DNA of 64,000 bases, taken from the NCBI GenBank assembly GCA_037355855.1, contig CM074760.1, positions 3,526,501 to 3,590,500 of the forward strand, given 5' to 3'. Below the pieces are notes generated by a model. The model saw only the letters and a program-made list of their open reading frames with translations, ran no database searches and was not told where the DNA came from. The stretch comes from Pseudo-nitzschia pungens. Its lineage: Eukaryota > Bacillariophyta > Bacillariophyceae > Bacillariales > Bacillariaceae. Positions 22,331-33,895 of the stretch are shown piece by piece. The stretch's first letter is position 1; each line of letters begins with the position of its first letter. The translations under genes were made by a program, and so were the position numbers.

Positions 22331-24229
22331 CTAACTAGTAACTCGCGGTTCTTGGTCGCCTTCCCCTTCGTCTTTGCCGTCATTGTCGATCCCGTCGATG
22401 GGTTCTTCCTTTTCGGGGTAGGCTGCTTCCAGCTCCTTTTCCACTGCCCGCAATTCGGCTGCCAACTCGGGATCGTTGTCCAGCTGCTTGGCAAAATCAT
22501 CGCCGTCGCCATTGTTGTCTCGGTTGTATTCGCCGCCATCCTCATCCTCGTCTTCGTCGTCCCGGTGTGCCGCTTGCGCTTCGGCCAAATCGTCGAGGAA
22601 TCCCATGCGTGCGGCCGATTCCTCCAGTGCTCGCTGTTTTTTCTCTCGTTTTTGCTGCCGCCGGAGCTTCTTTTTCGACATTTTCCCGCCTTTCCGGCCG
22701 GTGTCCTTGCCGCCATCCAGCTCGTGGTCGTGGTTGGTCTGCCTCGTAGCCATGTCTTCGGCAAGTTCTCGTTGCTTTTGTTCTTTGGCGGAGATTTTCT
22801 TGACCAGGACCACGTCTTGCAACACAACGTTCGAGTTCAGGACCTCTTCCAATCCCACAACACTCGCCGCGCCCATAAAGGAGGAGCCCTTTTTTGTGGA
22901 TCCCGCCTTGTGAACCGTCGTGTTCAGGCTGGCCGCCGTCGAGACCAAATCGTAACCCAGAACCACATCTCCGGGTTGTATCAGGTTGCCCAGGTGTGTG
23001 ACGCAGGTCAAAACCTCGTCGTTGGCGCCTAGATCCGACTCCCGGGCCAGCTGAACATCGGCCAGGGCGTACTTTTCGACACCACTCGAGGGTCCCTCGT
23101 ACAGAGGATTGTTGTAGCTGTCTCTTGAGTTTTCGTTGTCGCCGTGACCGCACAATTCCACGTCCAACACCACAAAGGGCACCAGCCGCTCGGAAGATTG
23201 CAGTATGGTGTAGCAACCCTTGTCATTGGCACTCGCGGTTCCACCACCGCCCCCGTGTTTGTGGTAAGCTTCGGCCGTAATCTCTGTAGAGTCGATCTTG
23301 TTGGTGGGAGACCGTTTCGGAGACGCATCGATGAGATGCACCACGCTCGCCACCTTGGTGACCAAGGCCAAGCGACCACCCAGCAAGTTTCGAGATTCTT
23401 TCTGTACCAGGACCAAATCGTCGCGACAGAGTGGAACCACGTCGCAGGTCAGCGTGTGTTTGATGTTGGCGGTGTTGTTTTTGGCATCCGTGGACACCAG
23501 CTTTTGCGAGGTCTTGATCTTGATCGGCGCCAGCCTCGCCAAAAAGTGGGCAAAATGCTGCGCCTGCGGTAGCGAAAGGAAATAAAAATCCAGTCCGTTC
23601 CGCGAGGAGTCGATTTTCAGCACCGTGTTGCGCAGGTCTCGCCTAGAGGGCATGCTGAGCGCCATTTCGAGGGCCGCGAGCCCCTTTCGACTCGATCCGT
23701 TTTCTCGTTTCTGCCGCAGCTGCACGACTGCCTGCCACGTTCGATTCGTGTATTGCCGATCGCACTCGTTGCACATCTTCCACTTGATCTGAAAGACAAC
23801 CGGGACCCGCTGTTGGACGGTCACCTCGTCGAGATCGGTTCTCACCGTGAGGCGAAGCTTGAGACGCATGCTGTGCGGCTCGGTCCAGATCCAGGAACTG
23901 TCTACGATGTGAATTTTGTTATGGGTGTGGGATGAGTGCCCTTTTTTGGTGAGTATCGGGATGTGTTTGAGGCAGATGGTCAAGAGCTGGGGAGATTCCG
24001 GTTCGCAGTACTGATAGTGTTGGTTCGTCTCGGCTCGTGTGTTGAATCTTCGACACTGTCGACATTGATAGATAATGATGGGATCTCCTACCGCGTTGCC
24101 TTGTATCATGCTCTTGAGATCGTAGTTCTGTGCGAGACAGGACGAGCATTGATTGGCTTTGTTTGGCATGATCATCGTCCCGCAGAGACAGCATGGAATC
24201 TTGTTCACGAAGAGGTTTTGTGTCGCCAT
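22331..24229 (-). CDS. NMD3: 60S ribosomal export protein NMD3
   Basis: Single exon, 632 residues. NMD3 is the adaptor that carries the nascent 60S ribosomal subunit through the nuclear pore with exportin CRM1 and leaves in the cytoplasm. The N-terminus has the expected zinc-binding cysteines: CCLCG (13-17), CSSCL (28-32), CRQCRRF and, further in, CNECDRQY. These are followed by conserved middle blocks (SSRNGLDFYFLSLPQAQHFA; DLVLVQKESRNLLGG; LVTKVASVVHLIDASPKR). The C-terminal ~200 residues are diverged, charged and low in complexity (KKKLRRQQKREKK; DDEDEDEDGGE), which makes the protein longer than the ~500-520 residues of animal and yeast NMD3. Such a tail may hold the nuclear localisation and export signals, though no leucine-rich export signal was verified. 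The start fits the family alignment. Confidence 0.93.
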   Translation of the reverse strand: MATQNLFVNKIPCCLCGTMIMPNKANQCSSCLAQNYDLKSMIQGNAVGDPIIIYQCRQCRRFNTRAETNQHYQYCEPESPQLLTICLKHIPILTKKGHSSHTHNKIHIVDSSWIWTEPHSMRLKLRLTVRTDLDEVTVQQRVPVVFQIKWKMCNECDRQYTNRTWQAVVQLRQKRENGSSRKGLAALEMALSMPSRRDLRNTVLKIDSSRNGLDFYFLSLPQAQHFAHFLARLAPIKIKTSQKLVSTDAKNNTANIKHTLTCDVVPLCRDDLVLVQKESRNLLGGRLALVTKVASVVHLIDASPKRSPTNKIDSTEITAEAYHKHGGGGGTASANDKGCYTILQSSERLVPFVVLDVELCGHGDNENSRDSYNNPLYEGPSSGVEKYALADVQLARESDLGANDEVLTCVTHLGNLIQPGDVVLGYDLVSTAASLNTTVHKAGSTKKGSSFMGAASVVGLEEVLNSNVVLQDVVLVKKISAKEQKQRELAEDMATRQTNHDHELDGGKDTGRKGGKMSKKKLRRQQKREKKQRALEESAARMGFLDDLAEAQAAHRDDEDEDEDGGEYNRDNNGDGDDFAKQLDNDPELAAELRAVEKELEAAYPEKEEPIDGIDNDGKDEGEGDQEPRVTS

Positions 24230-25040
24230 TTTGTATCCTACAAGTTATTCGGCTGTGTCAGATGAAAATGGATCGCGCCCGGGAACCGGGAACCTAAATC
24301 AGATTGTTGATGGTACTGTACTGTAATAAGAGTGATGACGAAGAAAAACGTTTTCACTGTCATATCATTTTGGACAGAATGAGAGTTAGACGTTTCGTCG
24401 AACGACGGTCGCGATACAGTAAGTGATGGATAGGTGATCGGTGATCGGTGATCGGTGATTTAGTGTTCGGTGAGCACAAAAAATCCATTCGTGACGAGGA
24501 TCGCAATCGAAAATCGATGATTTTAGAAAATGATTAAAATGATTTTAAAAAAAGGAACTGTATTACTGAATTATTTTTTGGGTCATCGGTTAATTTTTCA
24601 CTCTTTTTGACGCAGGTTTGAAACACCTAGTAACTGCGGCCTGCGCCCTACGTAACTCGTATGTTACTACTAGTACTACTCCATTATCATCTAGTGGCGG
24701 CGGTGCCTTTTTGGAAAAATCTTGTCTTCTAAAGTATTGATCCAATAGCAACACGTATGTAATGCACATTTCCTCCAGTACTGGCACATTTCACTAGAAA
24801 ATAGACATAATGACTTACCTAAATTAAGAAATGGAATATTTCCACCGTTCCAGTGTCAATAGTCCTCACCCTATGTATGCTTGGGACTACGAAAAAAGTC
24901 TGAGTCAGAAACACCCAATACTTTGGATGTCACATCTATTTAATGTACTTTGAGATTGTACTGGGTGGTAGAATCCTATAATAGGATAGATATGTATCAT
25001 AGTTACATTCCTCGGCTCTTAGAACACCGACACAGTACGG
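24230..25040. other. Intergenic region upstream of NMD3
   Basis: AT-rich. It includes a short tandem GATCGGTGAT repeat (about 24436-24466) just upstream of NMD3. A stretch at 24840-24960 resembles, at low identity, the 181-bp repeat at 30075-30760 (CCAATACTTTGGATGTCAC). No gene. Confidence 0.45.
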
Positions 25041-25510
25041 TACCGTATTAGAAGATCCACAGGGGGTACTAACTGATAAACGGAACTGTAGTGTGCTAAG
25101 GGGGATACCAAACAGGATGCTAAGCAGGATGCTAGGCCCTTCTAGTAGAATTTGTACCAGATCTACATGCCCCTGTTCTTATCAGATCAATATTGGGAGA
25201 TCTACAGGGGGTGCTAACTGATTAACTGAACTCTACTGTGCTAAGGGGGACACTTAACAGGATGCTAAGCAGGATGCTGGGCCTTGTATGTAGAACTTGT
25301 ACCAGATCTACATGCCCTAGCTCTTATCAGAGCAATATCATAAAATATTCAGTGTGCTAACTGACAAAGCGAACTGTACTGTGCTAAGGGGGGGACTCAA
25401 CAGGATGCTAAGCAGGAGTCTGGTGGGCCCTTCCAGTAGAATTTGTACCAGATCTACATACCCTATCTCTTATCAGACCAATATTGTAAAATATTCAGTG
25501 TGCTAACTGA
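25040..25510 (-). repeat. Satellite S2-related units, inverted and diverged
   Basis: Three units of ~148 bp with GGATGCTAAGCAGGATGCTAGG and TTGTACCAGATCTACATGCC, the reverse complement of the S2 words GGTATGTAGATCTGGTAC and CCTAGCATTCTGTCTAGCAT. This shows that S2 exists outside the main satellite block. Confidence 0.75.
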
Positions 25511-25519
25511 TGAATCAAA

Positions 25520-25615
25520 TAGTGTTTTGTTTGCTTGCTGCTTTGCTTAGTGTTTTGCTCTGCTTGCTGCTCTGCTTGCTGCTTTGCTTCGTGTTTTGTT
25601 TGCTGTTCTGCTTGA
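25520..25615. repeat. Short CTGCTTTGCTTG-type tandem repeat
   Basis: Imperfect ~12-18-bp repeats of TTGCTGCTTTGCTT / TTGCTGCTCTGCTT. Confidence 0.5.
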
Positions 25616-25849
25616 TTACTATCCAGTTATTTTAAAAAGGCAGATTGTTTGAAAGCGTAGATCAGCAGCGCAATTACTATCCAAACGAATGGGTACGAAA
25701 AAGAGCACTTACTGTCTCTATCCAACGTACAGTACGAGACACTTGCTGTGTAGCTGCAGCCTACTTTAAACTATCATTTATTGTTATTATCATATACGAT
25801 CAGCTCTTATAACTTCTTCGTCATAGCTGCCTTACCATGGGGCTTGGAA

Positions 25850-26212
25850 GGAACAAACCGGCTTGGAATTGATCATGGGGGAAATGACTACCACACAGAC
25901 TTGGAATCGATCGTAGGGGGATTGACTACCACACAGACTTGGAATTGATCGTAAGGGGAATGAATACCACACCGGCTTGGAATCGATTGTACTAAGGAGA
26001 ATGATTATCGTAGGATCGTGAGGTCGTTGAAAGGAACAAAGGCTTCAATTGAAAGAAACGGAATCAAATACACCCGGTTGGTTGGAATCACTTAGCGGCT
26101 AGGAATGGATAGTAGGGAGAAGGGCAGAAACAAATAACACTGCCGTTGTCTTCCTCCTCCTATGTCATGAAAACAAAGAACTTGAGTCTGTTGAAGTCCT
26201 ACCAATAGGTAT
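25850..26212 (-). repeat. Dispersed repeat H, left part (host of the nested cluster)
   Basis: Minisatellite units of ~38 bp (CACACAGACTTGGAATCGAT...) followed by unique-looking sequence. Read in reverse complement, this matches 62165-62800. H continues after the nested retrotransposons at about 42761-43015, so 26213-42760 is an insertion stack inside one H copy. Confidence 0.8.
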
Positions 26213-26471
26213 TGTGACGGGCTAGCGTAGCTAGCAGTCACGATTGAATAATTAACCGAATCCCACATGGGAGTCGAATATTACGTATTCAGTCATGAAT
26301 ACGTTTCAATATGTGTTCTAACTATTATGGTCGAGTCCCAGAAGGTCATATATGCCTAATCGTGGGAACCGACAATAAACCAACATTTATGGCAGAGCAT
26401 GCCAAAATGTGGCTATGCTCGCGACCTCAAATTTTATATGTCTCCATTCTTAATTCGCGTAACAATATCTC
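26213..26471 (+). repeat. E2 5' LTR, left part (interrupted by E1)
   Basis: Starts TGTGACGGGCTAGCG like the E3 LTR and breaks at the ATCTC duplication; the remainder is 38169-38231. Reassembled length is about 322 bp. Confidence 0.8.
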
Positions 26472-26786
26472 TGTAACACTCTAAGGTAGAAATTTCGGAG
26501 TAGTATGAATAATTGTGTGTTATTTCACTTTACGAGATGGGATTGAAATTAGAGAGAGGAAATAATGAGCGATGAGGTCATCGCGACCTTCTCATATAAT
26601 AACCATCCCTGTATATAACATATATTCCGTATGTAACCTTAATCGTATAATCGCTCTCTTCTGCATGCCTGTTCGCACATACCAGATATCCATAGATGGA
26701 TACCTTATATATATATATTTGAATCCCACGTGGGATTCGGTTAATTATTAATTCGTAACGCTACTAGCCTACGCTAGCATGTTACA
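26472..26786 (-). repeat. E1 3' LTR
   Basis: 315 bp, nearly the same as 37838-38163. It differs by a shorter TA tract and a missing ~8-bp stretch near the end. A small number of changes points to a fairly recent insertion. Confidence 0.93.
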
Positions 26787-26816
26787 TAGTGCCTCATGAT
26801 TGAACGAATCCCACAG

Positions 26817-28399
26817 TTAAGTCGACCAGTGACTCAGGGAACAATCTGAATCATTTGATTGGCTCAATTCGATATCTGCGGATTCAGCCGGCGTAGACTC
26901 CGACTGATTTGGTTCCCGATATGGAGTCAGCTTCCGAATGTTCACTGTTTCCACTACTGAGGGAGCTCGTTGCAACTTTACGGTTCCATTCGTATTGACT
27001 TCCGTGATTGGAAAGGGACCAAGCTTCCTGGGTTGTAGCTTGTCCGGATCTGGCTCTTGGATCCATACCTTGTCATTGACTTGGAAGGTGTGGTTGATGC
27101 GCTTGGCATTATCTCTGAGTAGATTCTTGTTAATCCCTTGTTGCCGGAGCTGCTGAAGAGCCAACAGATTGGAGGTTAGTGGCAGATCGATCAGCATGTC
27201 CTGGTTGAACACTAAAGAACCTGGGGATGTCTGTAAGGCAGCATTGACAGCACATCTGGAGGCATGCATGCATGTTGCCAAGGCGTTGTCCATGAGCTGA
27301 CTGGCTCTGGTGTTGACTTGGGGAGGATTAACATGCACTAAGACTCTGAGGATATCAGCGACTGTATGATGGACTCTTTCACAGATGGCATTAGACTGGG
27401 GATTCTTCACTGTAGTGGGAATGGACTGAATCCCATACTGCTTGAGAGTAGTTTGGAATTCAGCGCCTAGAAACTCGCCACCATTGTCATGAACGCATCT
27501 GATAGGTCTTGGGTATCTTGAAAGCCAACAGTTCTTGAATTGATCAGAGACATGCTGAGAAGATTTGTCTCTGATCCGGATGATTTCAAGTAGATTGGTG
27601 ACTGGATCAATACAAGTTAGGGCTTTGAATTTGTAGTTCTTGCCCTGAGCCGTAATCTTCCATGGGCCTATAAGGTCCACATGTATCTCGTTGAATGGAG
27701 CTAGTGGGGCTTCTTTTGGTGGTAGTTTGCCATACTTGGAGTGCTGGTTCTTGTACTTGATGCAGTTGTCGGGGCAGATGTAAGTCTTGCAAAGATTGGA
27801 TAGGTTGTCGATGTAGAATCTTGATGAGATAGTTTGATATAGCCTGGTGGATCCACAATGACCCAACAGAAGGTGATACCATTTGATGGTATCATTCGCG
27901 AGAGAGCTTGGTATATATATGCGCCAGTTGTCTGGGTTGGACTGGTTGGCATAGCAGAGGATGTTATTGCCTTCTAATTCGTGGTAGAAGAAGGCTTTGG
28001 ATTGGGTCTTGAACTTGATGGTAGGATCTTTCTGTTGATGGAGATAGATATTGGAATAGTTCACCGGGCATTCCAGATCTTGGTTATTTGGTAGGTTAAC
28101 TAGACACTCATTATTCAGCAAGCAGGCTTGTAGTTCGCTGTCTGCGTCATTGCATAAGTGCTGGAAGAGGTTCGGGAACTCTGCTAAAAACAGTTCTTCA
28201 TCTTGTTTGGGGACTTCAAGTTTCAAGAAATCGATTAAGGTGCCCTTTGAGAGGGCTTTCTTCCCTTCAGTAGGTGGATCCATCCTGGGGAGTCTGGAGA
28301 ATGCATCAGCAAGAACATTCTTCTTGCCTTCAACATAGGTGAGGTTGACACCAAATTCTTCGAGGAATAGTCTCCACCGGAGGACTCGTTGGACCGATA
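26817..28399 (-). pseudogene. E1 pol, 3' piece: RNase H end and integrase
   Basis: Continues pol after the TIR insertion. It opens with the end of RNase H (RVLRWRLFLEEFGVNLTYVE, then LADAFSRLP). Next is the integrase with an HHCC zinc domain (WYHLLLGHCG ... CKTYICPDNCIKY) and the DDE core: EIHVDLIGPW, then VHDNGGEFLG and NPQSNAICERVHH. A C-terminal domain (KVWIQEPDPDKLQPRKLGPF, a GPY/F-like motif) follows, and the stop is at 26817. With one TA removed, this 1583-nt piece plus the 2352-nt upstream piece makes exactly 1311 codons, so the only visible lesion is the insertion. Confidence 0.93.
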
Positions 28400-28859
28400 C
28401 GTCCGAAAACTGGTTCGCGACCCCTCCCAAGAATTTATTTAGGGGGGTCGCGATTTATTCCTGGCTCATTTTGACGTAGCTCGATTCCTAGCTCTCTCGC
28501 GATTCGCAACCCCAATCGCGGCCCAGTAACTACCTCAATTACGAGAAAAAAAAATAAAGACCCAAATTTTTTTTCAATCTGACTCATTATTACTGACCCT
28601 ACCATCATTATATATTATGAGACTGTTGCAGAAATTCACTCCCAAAAATTGATTTCTCATCCCGACACAAAGTATTTCCCATCACACCCCTCAAGAAATT
28701 CATCACAAAAATCACAATTATTACCCGAAGCCCAGGAATCGCGACCCCCATGAAAAAAAATTTTGAAACACTATGATGCAAAATATAAGTCTTTCTTTTG
28801 ATAAATATTGATATTACTCTAATAATTGTTTATTCTCTGTTCAATTTTCTCACACACGC

Positions 28860-29190
28860 ACACACAAATTTTGGTTTGTTAAAAGAAGTCGTCGTCCTTG
28901 AAATCGTCGTCGCTCTTCGTTTCGATCGTCCTTGTCTTCGTCGTCCTTGAAGTTGTCGTTGCTTCTCGCTTCGATCGTCTTCGTCCTCCCTGAAGTCGCC
29001 GTTGCTCTTCGCTCCAAATTGCCTTCCTCTTCGTCGTCCTCCCTGAAATCGTCGTCCTCTCTGAAATTGTTGTTGCTCTTTGCTTCGATTGGCTTCGTCG
29101 TCCTCTCTGAAATCGTCGTTGCGCTTCGCTTCGATCGTCTTCGTCGTCCTTGAAATCGTCGTTGCTCTTTGCTCCGATCGTCTTCGTCCT
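28860..29190. repeat. Degenerate TTCGTCGTCCTTGAAATCG minisatellite
   Basis: Units of ~21-60 bp built from TCGTCGTCCTTGAAATCGTC / GTTGCTCTTCGCTTCGATCG. Translation on the minus strand gives a charged repeat (FREDDDFREDDEEE), which I take as a by-product of the repeat. Confidence 0.7.
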
Positions 29191-30074
29191 CATGCACACC
29201 ACACAAATTTTGGTTCAAACGATTTTTAAATAATGGTCATCGTGATAATTTCATCCATACCGGTATCTGTACTGCCAGTAAAGGTCTCCTCACATCGCAC
29301 CATCATATTTCATCAGTTGCAATCGCATCATTTTGTCAGTTGCGATCCCATCATATTTGTCTTGCGATCGCAATATGTGTCAGTTGCCCCGTCGCATCAT
29401 TTTTCGCATCATTTTTCAGTTGCCCCGTCGAATTAAAGTTGATTCTTCCCTATCAGTAGCAAGCAGGCAACTCAATGCAGAATTAGAACAATTGAAATCC
29501 ATTATCAATACCCCAGATCTTGATGTGCTTCACTCACCGTTGCATTATATTTCATTTGCCGTTGCATCCTATTTCATCAGCAGTTGCGGTCGCCTCCCTA
29601 TCAGGAGCAAGCAGGCAAGTCAATGATGCACAGTTAGACGAATCAAAATCCATTATTAATACCTCCTCCAACCTTGATGTGGTTCACTTACCATTTCCAT
29701 CTCATTATATTTCAGTTGCCGTCTTTCTTGTTCCGTTCCGACCCAAAATTATGTGAAGTAAGATTTACGACACATGCATTTTCTGTCATGCATGTGTTTG
29801 CCGAGAATTGATTTCTTCTACATGATAGCAGTAGAGTTACTACTAGTAGTAGTATGTACCGTACTGAAGTAATAGTAGAAACCAGTAGAAAGCTGATGAT
29901 GGTGATATCGCGCGCCACCTAAACCACAGAGAGCCAGCCCCGCTGCGCCATAATTTTGGACTACCTCTTATGTACTACTACCTACGCACTGCATTAGTAT
30001 GTAGCAGCAGTGTATAACTGTACTACTAGTACTACAAGCAGCAAGAATAGTACTACCTCAGTGAATATACCATC

Positions 30075-30760
30075 AAATCAAATATCTGAATGAATGTGGC
30101 CAATCTTTGTGTGATTCCAGTGTGAATATTCCTCATCCTATCCACGAGGCAAGACTATTCAAAAAGAAGTATTCAAAAATCACCAATAGTTTGGATGTCA
30201 CCACTGAATAATTAATATTTGGCCCACTACTGCGGAATTTACTAGAAAAAAGTACCAAATCACATATCAGAATGAATCTGGCCAATATTTGTGTGATTCC
30301 AGTGTGAATATTTCTCATACTGTGCATGGGCAAGACTATTCAAACAGAAGTATTCAAAAATCACCAATAATTTGGGTGTCACCACTGAATAATTAATATT
30401 TGTTCCACTACTGCGGAATTTACTAGAAAAAAGTACCAAATCACATATCTGAATGAATGCGGCCAATAGTTGTGTGATTCCAGTGTGAATATTTCTCATC
30501 CTGTGCATGGGCAAGAGTATGCAAAAAGAAGTATTCAAAAATCACCAATAATTTGGATGTCACCACTGAATAATTAATATTTGGCCCAGTACCGCAGCAT
30601 TTAGTAGAAACTGCTGTAAAATCAAATATGTGAATGAATCTAGTCAATATTTTGTGATTCCAGTGTGAATATTTCTCATCCTATGCATGGGCAAGAGTAT
30701 GCAAAAAGAAGTATTCAAAAATCACCAATAATTTGGATGTCACCATTGAATAACTGAATA
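30075..30760. repeat. ~181-bp tandem repeat, four copies
   Basis: TGAATGAATGTGGCCAAT-type words recur near 30089, 30271, 30451 and 30632. Shared blocks are CCAGTGTGAATATTTCTCAT, AGTATTCAAAAATCACCAAT and TTTGGATGTCACC. They lie inside the 5.9-kb TIR element. Confidence 0.82.
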
Positions 30761-31569
30761 GATCACCTGGTGACAAATGCTTCGCAGCAAAAATATTTCT
30801 ATTGCATCGTGATGTAGCAAAAGACATTCCCGTGACGGGACTCGAACCAACAATACCAACTGCATACAATCCAGTAGTGCCACTATTACTGTCTACTACT
30901 GCTAAACAGGTGTTCTCTCCATCTTTTAATGCTACCACCATCTCGGGGAAGGCTCATCCTGTATAATATGTACCAACACTAAGTTACCGTACCTCCACCA
31001 CTTCGCGCCAAAAGATTTGTACCAGTACCGTACGTACAGTTCGTACTGGAAACCTACACATCCCCAGCCTGTACGTACTGTCGGTACCTACTAGGAACGG
31101 GTATGCACAGACCTGTCATTTTTTTTCTCAGCCTGTACACTTAGTACTGTAAAGTACGTACATTGCTGTCATTTTTTCCACTCAGCCTGTACACACAGTA
31201 CCATAAAGCACGTAATAAAGCACTAAAGCACTACGTCACAGTGGCAGATCGATTTTCCGCCCCACATCTCCCTCGTACCGGATGTGTCATAATTTTCATT
31301 TTCATTTTCATTTTCGTTTCATCTCATGCATCGGAATATTCTGGCCGGTCCAGTTTAACCTAGCCATCAGGCACCGGGACCATCTCTTTTGAAAAAGACA
31401 CACATGCTGTGGGGAGCTTGAGAACGGCCGCTCTTGCTTTCTGCTCTGTTGTCTGATTCATATCACGGAGGTTGGGTGTGTTGAAGTCCTGGAACTACCT
31501 GGCTTACCCAGATATACGACGTACTGATATTGAAAAGAACGAAGACGAAAATCACAACCGATCGGTGCG

Positions 31570-31930
31570 GAGAGGGACGACGAGGACGACGGAGGTACGA
31601 TCGCTCCAGAGAGGGACGACGGGGGTTTGGTCGCTTCGATCGCTTCTAACAGGATGTTTCTTGTTGTTGTTTTTACTTTCGTCTTTCCATAGGGGAACGG
31701 CAACGACCGGGTACGACGACGAACGACGACGACGAACGGTACGATCGCTCCATACAGGGTCGACGGGGGTACGATCGCTACGATCGCTTCTTACAGGATC
31801 TTGTTGTTGTTTTCACTTTCCTCTTTCCATAGGGGAACGACGGCAACGATCGGGTACGACGACGAATGACAATGACGAACGGTACGATCGCTCCATACAG
31901 GGCCGACGACAAACGGGACGGACGGCACAA
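31570..31930. repeat. GTACGATCGCTCCATACAGG repeat block
   Basis: Irregular tandem of GGTACGATCGCTCC / ACGACGACGAACGG segments (about 31600-31925), with two copies of TTGTTGTTTTCACTTTC-type sequence between. Confidence 0.6.
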
Positions 31931-32229
31931 GGTATGCCTCATAGTTTAATAAAAATACTCTCTTCTTTTTTCTTTTATCAAGTAGTGTCTGTTTCCTCTA
32001 GAATCATAACTAACACAAATATTTTTTCATTCTTGGTTGTTGCAGAAAGGAGCGACTGATCGACGGATTCGGTGAAGGGAGCGACGGATCGATCGATTTC
32101 CGGTTGTTGCGAAAAGGAGCGACGGACCGAAATAACCAGGTTGTTGCAGAAGGGAGCAACAATTTCTGGTTGTTGCAGAAGGGAGCGACAATTTTCGGTT
32201 GTTGCGAACAGGAGCGACAGATCGTTTCT

Positions 32230-33580
32230 GCTTGCTGTCCCCCCCCCTTTATTATCGACGCGTTGCTGCTGTTTTGCTGCTTGCTGTCCCCCCCCTGTAT
32301 TATCGACGCGTTGCTGCTTGCTGTCCCCCCCCTGTATTATCGACGCGTTGCTGCTGCTTGCTGCTTGCTGTCCCCCCTGTATTATTGACGCGTGCTTGCT
32401 GCTTGCTGTCCCCCCCTGTATTATCGACGCGTTGCTGCTTGCTGCTGCTTGATGCCCCCCCCTGTATTATCGACGCGTTGCTGCTGCTTGCTGTCCCCCC
32501 TGTATTATCGACGCGTTGCTGCTTGCTGCTTGCTGTCCCCCCCTGTATTATCGACGCGTTGCTGCTTGCTGTCCCCCCTGGTGTATTATCGACGCGATAG
32601 TTCTTTAAAAAATATTCTCGTGTATTATCCCCCCTGTATTATCGACGCGTTGCTGCTTGCTGTCCCCCCTGTATTGTCGACGCGTTCGTTGCTGCTTGCT
32701 GCTTGCTGTCCCCCCCTGTATTATCGACGCGTTGCTGCTTGCTGCTGCTTGCTGTCCCCCTGTATAAATTTCTTTTTCGACATAAATCCCTCTACAATTT
32801 GTACTGGAAAATCGAATTTTTTGATTGCCTCGTTCACTCATCACCTCTATCTGCTTGCTGCTTCTTGCTGTCCCCCCTGTATTATCGACGCGTTGCTGCT
32901 GCTTGCTGTCCCCCCTGTATTATCAACGCGTTGCTGCTGCTTGCTGTCCCCCCTGTATTATCGACGCGTTGCTGCTGCTCGTTGCTGCTTGCTGTCCCCC
33001 CTGTATTATCGACGCGTTGCTGCTTGCTGTCCCCCCTCGTACTATCGACGCGTTGCTGCTGCTTGATGCGTGCTGACCCCCCCCTGTATTATCGACGCGT
33101 TGCTGCTGCTTGCTGTCCCCCCCTGGATTATCGACGCGTTTGTATTATCGACGCGTTGCTGTTTGTATTATCGACGCGTTGCTGCTGCTTGCTGTCCCCC
33201 CCCTTGTATTATCGACGCGTTGCTGCTGCTTGCTGTCCCCCCCCTGTATTATTGACGCGTTGCTGCTGCTTGCTGTCCCCCCCTGTATTATCGACGCGTT
33301 TGTATTATCGACGCATTGCTGCTTGCTGCTTGCTGTCCCCCCCTTTATAATCGACGCGTTTCTGCTGCTTGCTGCTTGCTGTCCCCCCCTGTATTATCGA
33401 CGCGTTGCTGCTGCTTGCTGTCCCCCCTGTATTATCGACGCGTTGCTGCTTGCTGCTTGCTGTCCCCCCTGTATTATCGACGCGTTGCTGCTGCTTGCTG
33501 TCCCCCCCCTGTATTATCGACGCGTTGCTGCTGCTTGCTGTCCCCCCTGTATTATCGACGTGTTGCTGCTTGCTGCCTAG
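32230..33580. repeat. ~38-bp minisatellite GTATTATCGACGCGTTGCTG...CCCCCC, about 30 copies
   Basis: Each unit is TGTATTATCGACGCG, a variable run of TTGCTGC/TGCTTGC, then TGTCCCCCC with six to eight C. Unit length varies with the number of TGC triplets and C residues. A non-repeat stretch (32765-32850) interrupts it. The long Cys/Leu/Pro-rich open frames on + are translations of the array and are not annotated as genes. Confidence 0.92.
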
Positions 33581-33596
33581 TGTCATTGTCAGTCCA

Positions 33597-33895
33597 TACT
33601 GTGATGGTGTGTGTCGGACCAAAGGGAGGGTGACTTCGGCTTTCGCAGAAGAAATAAAATCCATAAGATCGTTCTTAACATAATAAGTTCGGCAATCACT
33701 GTTGGAATAGAGATGCCTGGAGAGGCCTTGAGATACATATCGGTAGGTGTGAAAGTGGCTCGATTCTTGTTTGTATCCCTTGAAGGATTTTGATTTTCTT
33801 CTTCTTCCGGAGGCAATGCAGTTGCGACATTCGAATGTCTTGGGTATTCTGGGCTCATTGGCAAAGTGCCTTGGGTCCGAGGAAGCTTTCGGCAT
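33597..33895 (-). pseudogene. Candidate exon with C2H2-like motif (transposon remnant)
   Basis: From an ATG at 33895 the minus strand reads about 100 codons before running into the minisatellite: MPKASSDPRHF, then TFECRNCIASG, HFHTYRYVSQGLSRHLYSN and SDC. A C-X2-C pair followed by an H...GLSRHL...C pattern looks like the N-terminal zinc motif found on some transposase-like proteins. I infer that it is what remains of this element's own gene, the rest having been replaced by the minisatellite. Length and composition differ sharply from the flanking repeat. It could also be a captured host exon. Confidence 0.4.

Noticed and set aside
22352..23032. 226-residue + frame opposite NMD3
   Set aside because: Hydrophobic antisense shadow of the charged NMD3 C-terminus.
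28850..29218. Acidic/basic 122-residue protein on the minus strand
   Set aside because: Generated by a TCGTCG-rich minisatellite; three frames show the same charged pattern.
30800..30910. tRNA-like T-arm (GGTTCGAGTCCCGTC on the minus strand)
   Set aside because: The T-stem pairs poorly and no acceptor, D or anticodon arm can be built around it.
32072..33633. Long Cys/Leu/Pro-rich proteins on + and Gln/Asn-rich ones on -
   Set aside because: They are translations of the 38-bp minisatellite; several overlapping frames are open at once.
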